DNA of 64,000 nucleotides, from positions 434,001-498,000 of the forward strand of contig JAJGBQ010000004.1 of NCBI GenBank assembly GCA_022457065.1, given 5' to 3'. How positions within the stretch are numbered: position 1 is the stretch's first letter; each line of letters opens with the position of its first letter. The notes beneath the pieces were generated by a model. The model searched no databases. It saw nothing but the letters and a program-made list of their open reading frames with translations, and had not been told where the DNA came from. This DNA comes from Curvularia sp. ZM96. Its lineage: Eukaryota > Ascomycota > Dothideomycetes > Pleosporales > Pleosporaceae. The position numbers were made by a program, and so were the translations under genes. This document shows, piece by piece, positions 58,889 to 64,000 of the stretch.

Positions 58889-60414
58889 TCAGACTTGAGT
58901 AGCGGTGGGAGACGGGGAAGTCCGTATGACCTTCTTCCTATGGCTGTCTGTGACAACATCCAAATGAGATGTTGCGACATCATCCTCATTGATAGGCTCT
59001 TCATCAATCAACAGCCCCTCAGTGGCGACTTCATCGTCCTCTACCCAGCCATAGAGCTCATCAGAATTCGGTTCCTCGCCGGCTTCCTCGTCAACCTCGG
59101 CGAAGGGTCTTTTGGGCGTCCGGGCTTGTCCCGAGACAAGAAGAGGGGCGGTAATGTCGTTGGGCGCTATGCTTATGTCACAAAGACCATTCTAGATGGC
59201 GTTATCAGGGGCTGTCACAGAGGGCGTCTGACGGTCTCTTTCCAGATGAAGAATTGACTAGGGATGTATGGACTCACGTTCTCAATGCTAAAGGCCACCA
59301 CATTGCCGACGCCCCCTTCTTCTGCAAGGGCTACACCGTTCGCTTTGACAAGGCCGGCAAACCGGACTTTTTGCAACCTGTCGGCATCCGGCCTACTACC
59401 GGTCTTTCCGTGTCTGACCCAGTCTCTGAAAAGAACCAAACGAGTGGATATACCGGATTCCCACTCTACCCCTGATATTGCCGGAACCAACAGTGCCCGT
59501 GAAGTACCTCGAATGCGGGTAATGGTCTGGCTTGTGACAAGCAAGGCAACATTGTGCAGTGCAGCAAATTTGGTTAATGTTGCGATTGATTCATTTATTA
59601 TAGCATATCGGCGTCCAGCAGCCCATCGCGCCTGATCAGTCCTGTTCTTCGCCGTTCGATCGTCTGTATGGCGGGGGTATGCATTGTCAACGAGGGTTGC
59701 GAGTGAATCGATGACGACCAGACTGGTGTCTTGTGGGGGAAACGCAGCAGGTGGGTGTACGAAGAGTGCTAGGACATGTGCAAGTGTAGGTGCCACAGTA
59801 TAGTGGAAGCGATTGCGCACTTCGTGTGGAAGCTCAGCCGGCGGGGATTTTGGGTTCTCTCCAGTTTGATTCTGAGACCCATCGGGGCATGGGGTAAAGA
59901 CCTCGTTGATACGGTGCTGCACCAGAGGCGCACAGGCAGCGTCTAGACGCCATTAGCCTTACAACTTCATACTTGAGTATTGCTACCCTCAAACTTCTAT
60001 GCCGTATGTAGGTACTTACCGATCCATACGACCCGCTGGCCTTCACGCAGCGCCGAGACGGCGGCCTGTATCCTGTATGCCTTCAATCACTGTCTTGCCA
60101 AGCTTGAATGTACTTGCAATTACCCAAATGACGTCTTCCCAGCTCCTGAAGGCCCGAATATCTCAGTTACTTTCCCGCGCATGTATCCGCCTGAAGCATC
60201 GTGCCCTGGGAGGCCTGGGACTGAAAGGACCTTGTCGAGCTGTGCGATGCCTGTTGATACTGTGCGGGAGCCGCGAGCATTGAAGTCTTGGAGCGCCTGC
60301 GATGCGGAGACTGTGGGAAGCCTATCTAATACCATGTGAGTAAGTGTGTGGAGGGTTGTGAGTTACAGACTCACGCGATGAAGGCGAGAGCTGGGAGGCT
60401 TCGTCGCCAGGCAT
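58889..60414 (-). CDS. RecA/Rad51-family recombination paralog, RAD55/Rhp55-like
   Basis: Rad51 paralogs form mediator complexes that load Rad51 for homologous recombination repair. Five exons (minus): 60414-60375, 60325-60124, 60072-60020, 59942-59278 and 59191-58889, 420 residues; introns 49, 51, 77 and 86 nt, all frame-consistent. The start MPGDEASQLSPSS is reached through the first small exon. Core motifs: TGIAQLDKVLS, then YMRGKVTEIFGPSGAGKTSFG (Walker A), GQRVVWIDAACAP, the Walker B SLVVIDSLATL, and TSQTITRIRG. The acidic C-terminal extension (DEEAGEEPNSDELYGWVEDD) is not part of the RecA fold. Rad55-like is preferred to Rad57 from the wording around Walker A and the Rad51-paralog C-terminus, but other paralogs (XRCC2/Rad51D-like) are possible. 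Divergent from the MOSC gene. Confidence 0.82.
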
Positions 60415-60875
60415 AGTGGCGGGGGATGCAATTGAGCAAACTTCAGCTGGAAGGTTCGAGGTTGCGGTAGTCTCGTGACCTTGCTTTGTTACGCATTACG
60501 TCTTCTGCAATCTCCCCTTTCAGTGGACGTGTTGGAGTAGGTCGTGGTCGCGCTGTACATAGTTGGAGGGCGCGTATAGTGGCGTTCGGCCGATGCGCTC
60601 ACGGCACGATGTCACGGGTACACCCGAACGAACGATGATGACACATGGATTGAACCTCCTCACATCATCCGATGCCTCCGCATTCAAATGTAAGCATACA
60701 TAGGTAATCAACTTGGGCTAGAATACGGCCTTCTGCGCATCCAAGACAACGCCTACCTGCTATGTATTAGTGTCAACGAATTTCGCTACGCTCGAGTCTC
60801 GGCGTTCTCGCGATAAGAGCCGCTTCTCCCCAGCTCTAGAGCTACCAGAACTGGCCACGCGACATCTTTGCCAAC
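60415..60875. promoter_or_regulatory. Divergent promoter region of the RAD55-like and MOSC genes
   Basis: 461 bp between two divergent start codons. No recognisable operator. The ends on both sides are leader-like. Confidence 0.5.
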
Positions 60876-62321
60876 ATGACCAGCACTTCCTCTCTCCCAG
60901 ACACGGGGTCCAGTGTGACTACCGGGGCAATTCTCTTTGCAGCCATAGCAGGCCTATTCCCGTTCCTAGCTCTGCTCGCTCTCGGCATTTCAAAGACTCC
61001 CAAGGCACTCCCTCCACCAGCTGGCTGCCGGAAAATTGGAATAAAGAAACACAGCAATCTTGAAGATCAGTACTCTAAGAAGTATGCCAAAGGCGGCGAT
61101 CCCACGCCAGAGAACCCCTGGACTATAAAAGCACTCTTCATCTATCCTCTGAAGTCTGGTGCCGCGATTGAGTTAGAGAAAAGCGATGTGATGCGAACTG
61201 GATTCAAGTATGACCGTCAATTCACTCTCGCTCAACAGGTCACTAGCCTGCCATCTTTGGATGGAAAAGTCACGAGCGAGTGGAAATTCATGACCCAGCG
61301 AAACTTTCCACGTCTTGCCAAAGTTGAGACTGAAATGTGGGTACCTGATCCATCAGCACGAGACTACAAAGAGGATGGGGAATGGGTGAAAAGCGGTGGA
61401 TGTCTTGTAATGCGATTCCCATTCACCCCAGACACCGACTTCACCATAGAAGGCCTCGCGAACTATGGAAAAATCATGGCAGCGAAGCTCAGTGGCAGAC
61501 CCGAGCCGACGCTGGAATTCAGAGTGCCGTTCAACCCACCGCAAGAAAGGATCAAGAGCAAGGGCTACAAAAACGAAGTTTTGCGTATTTGGCATGATAG
61601 CCCAATTGCCCTGAACATGACCTCAGAAATCGAGCATGACGTTTTTGAAAGATTGAGATACACTCTCGGTGCTGCGAATCCCATTGCGCTGTTTAGAATC
61701 GACACAAATGCATATCGAAAAGTGGAAGGCAATGCACCAAAGAAAGAGGACGTGGGATTCGAGACTGTTATCGGAATGCAAGATTCGGTAAGTTAACATC
61801 TGTGCAGTCTCTAAATCCACAGAAAGAATCCTCAAGAACGCGTTTGCTAACACCATACACAGTACCCAGTCCATATTATGAACTTGGCTTCTGTTCATGA
61901 TGTGGCGTCCAGACTTCCTAGCACCACTCCAAAGTCAGAACACATCTGGCAAAACAGATTGACCCTGCTCGATGCCATGCGATTCCGCGCGAACATCTAT
62001 ATCACAGGCCCACCCGCATTTGCCGAAGACCACTGGACGAAGGCAAGAATCACATCCTCATCTGATCCCTCTTCATCATTGAACCTGCACGTCTCCTGCC
62101 GCACAACGAGGTGCAAGCTGCCGAATGTGGATCAAAAGACGGCTGTGCCGGATCGGAATGAGCCCTCGACTACTATGCGTAGCTACAGAATTATCGATGA
62201 AGGAAGCAAGAATGCTTGTTTGGGCATGCAGGTCACGCCGTTGGACGAGGGCTGTGTAGCTGTAGGCGATAAGATTGAGGTGCTAGAGGTTGGAGAGCAT
62301 CGATTTCTGGGCCTGGAATGA
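60876..62321 (+). CDS. MOSC-domain molybdenum-cofactor protein, mARC-like, membrane-anchored
   Basis: mARC proteins reduce N-hydroxylated compounds with a molybdenum cofactor, using electrons from cytochrome b5 and its reductase, and are anchored in the outer mitochondrial membrane. Two exons, 60876-61787 and 61863-62321, 456 residues, one 75-nt intron joining MQDS to YPVHIMNL. A hydrophobic N-terminal anchor (GAILFAAIAGLFPFLALLAL) precedes the MOSC N-terminal barrel (TIKALFIYPLKSGAAIELE, GFKYDRQFTL, KFMTQRNFPRLA). The MOSC core includes DAMRFRANIYITG, and CRTTRCKLPNVDQKTA, whose second Cys sits where the molybdenum ligand lies in mARC. Length is greater than human mARC (about 340) mainly through a longer N-terminus and linker. 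Localisation and substrate are inferred from family. Confidence 0.9.
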
Positions 62322-62964
62322 GCGATATATTTGGATACGCAGTCTGGTACATCAAATATTCCCAGTTCGGTGTAAGGTTAAACCATGCCAGGAGTCGAAG
62401 TCATATGACAGTTGGCAGTTTGGTTGTATGTTTGTAGTCCAGCAACAACCCCGAGCCTCATGTACTAAGTTTAACGATCCTTTTCTCTACTTCGAGCGAA
62501 CAAAGTTCTAACTAGGTCTTCATGCGTATTTCACTAGCCTTGGTCTGGATAATAATGATCATGGCAGTCACACAAATCTGCCTTGGAGGATGTGTTCTCG
62601 CCTGCACCTCTCAGGGGCGCCAGCGAGGATTGAGGATAGGGCTTAGCCCTACCTGCAGGCATTGAGATCTTAGCAGAAAAAATCGTAACCTTAACTTGCC
62701 TCCCCTGACTTCTATATATACGTATATGTGTGTGTAGGTAGGGTAGGTTAATTGTATAATCCATATCAGGCGGAGCCAGTAGCACTTACGCATCAGTAGC
62801 GTTTGAGCATTGGTTAGCGTGGATGTTTTGACACTGCGCCGAGAGGAAGGAGGAAGAACAATAGATCTTAACTCTTGCATATAGGTTAGAAGAAGTCAAG
62901 AGCCAGCATTGATAGCCGACGAAGTGTCTGCCAAGGTGCGTCTCTATTTGCAACGTCCTTCACT
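62322..62964. other. Convergent intergenic region
   Basis: 643 bp between the 3' ends of the MOSC gene and the partial gene at the right edge. Contains a TATATATACG/TGTGTGTAGG low-complexity patch near 62710-62750. No gene supported. Confidence 0.5.
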
Positions 62965-64000
62965 CTAGATACACGCCCACAACGGCACTAGAATTGACGA
63001 CAGAACCGCAAAGTTCGACCAATGATTCATGAGCTTGCTGCCTTCAGATCTCGTTGGCGTGGGCGATGCTGTAGGTGATGAGTGTATGGGCTGGATTGTT
63101 CCAGTATATGTGACTTCCAGGATCTGCTCTGTGTCTACGAATAGCGCTGCTGGTGCGTAAAAGTCGTCCTCAAATGCAAAGCTGATGTTCACAGGGCTTG
63201 TAGGTGCGTCGATGCTAGGCGGTACTTGTGAGAGAGTTAACGGTGGATATGGTCAAGGTACTTACACATATAGCTCCTCGCCCGTGTAATCGACAACCGA
63301 AAGCTCTTCGGCTGTCCCGTTGAACCTCACACTGATGTCGTACCGTCCTTGCTTTAGCTCATCAAGCCCCAGAGCGACAAATGTTAGTGATCCGTCGCCG
63401 AGAGGATCGTTGAGCTCTGCGCCAGCGTCTTCGATGCTGGTAGGTTCAGTGACAGTCTCGCGCTTGCTGAGCTCAATGGCTCTTCTGGGAGGCGGGTTAA
63501 GCAGCCAATCTACAGGAGCTGGAACATCTTTACAGCCGCCTTCGATACGGACTGCGAACTTGTCGCCACGCTGTAGACCACAGCTAGCTATCAGCCGGCT
63601 GATCATTCTGCCTTGCGTCTTCGAGTTCTGCTTTGCAGGAACACAGACGCGTGTAGCTAGTGCACCACCCTCGAACGTTGAAGCCGTAGGGTTATCAGCA
63701 ATGATCGATAAAATGAGCGTATTCACCTACCGAAGGGAAACTCATCACATTCGAGGGTTTGATCACCAGTCTTTTTCTTAGCATCTAGGTCGCTGTCAGC
63801 GAAGCCGCTCATGACTCCGCTGTAGAGCCAGCCGGTTTTGCATACCTTTGCAGAACTCGCGGCACTTCACTGCCTTCCTGTTGCATTCGTTTATGGGATT
63901 GTCGGGGTGTTTCTTGTCAGAGCCAGCGTATGTAAGCACACTATTGCCACCCTCAAAGTCAGTGGGAAAGCCTTCTGGGTCACGAATACCTCGCTGCTCT
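62965..64000 (-). CDS. C-terminal part of a secreted/anchored protein with a NucA/NucB-like domain (partial)
   Basis: The gene enters from the right edge. Visible exons (minus): 64000-63846, 63784-63731, a third ending at 63266, and 63214-62965. Segments GIRDPEGFPTDFEGG, CNRKAVKCREFCK, LECDEFPF, STFEGGAL and RVCVPAKQNSKTQGR follow the DEYPFA..EGG..CVP.xxN..QG pattern of Deoxyribonuclease NucA/NucB-like domains, in fungi often the tail of large secreted proteins such as class V chitinases. The end is hydrophobic (NFAVLSSILVPLWACI) after a Ser/Thr-rich stretch, suggesting a GPI-anchor signal. The junction after CDEFPF is odd: the expected join to ASTFEGG falls at CGG instead of CAG (63686-63684). 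The next true AG, at 63657, keeps frame but removes STFEGGAL. The main body lies outside the window. Confidence 0.72.

Overview
The window is nuclear DNA of a filamentous ascomycete. The signs are short spliceosomal introns (about 41-114 nt, mostly 48-60, with GT..AG ends and CTAAC-like branch sites), compact single genes on both strands, and gene content: CreA, a NACHT-WD40 NLR, a CFEM protein, a UstYa-type protein and a PRC2 EED subunit. Retention of EED together with the plant-wall enzyme content fits a Dothideomycete, possibly Pleosporales, but I cannot prove this without a search. I recognised no rRNA or tRNA gene, and there are no bacterial features.

Layout. 0-13 kb is a housekeeping block: the 5' end of a probable acyl-CoA-binding protein, GAL7-type galactose-1-phosphate uridylyltransferase, a divergent YIPF6/Yip4-type Golgi protein, a RanBP3/Yrb2-like Ran-binding nucleoporin-type protein, and a large intronless PHD-SET protein (Set3 type). 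14.9-18.7 kb holds an intact NLR immune-type receptor, followed by a 17-bp tandem repeat. 19.3-27.1 kb holds a cupredoxin-ectodomain membrane protein with a low-complexity tail, a PAS protein, and, divergent from it, an 11-exon EED homolog. 27.5-39 kb is a gene-poor accessory stretch: a broken unknown gene, a secreted pectin lyase, a UstYa-like gene with a doubtful first splice junction, a small TIR element, and remnants on the minus strand. 39.3-44.8 kb carries a secreted PAN-like Cys-rich protein, an alpha/beta hydrolase and a small secreted CFEM protein with a striking hairpin in its leader. 49-50.3 kb is creA, sitting alone between about 4.2 kb and 8.5 kb of apparently non-coding DNA. 58.9-64 kb holds a RAD55-like recombinase paralog, a divergent mARC-like MOSC protein, and the 3' part of a secreted or anchored protein with a NucA/NucB-like domain.

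Functional links: two chromatin regulators (Set3-type and EED) and the carbon catabolite repressor CreA lie within 40 kb of genes of the kind they typically control (GAL7, pectin lyase, secreted proteins). This is co-location only, not evidence of a cluster. Exon coordinates were derived by hand from reading frames and splice signals. Those for GAL7, YIPF6, NLR, EED, pectin lyase, creA, RAD55-like and MOSC give continuous frames whose exon lengths sum to a multiple of three.
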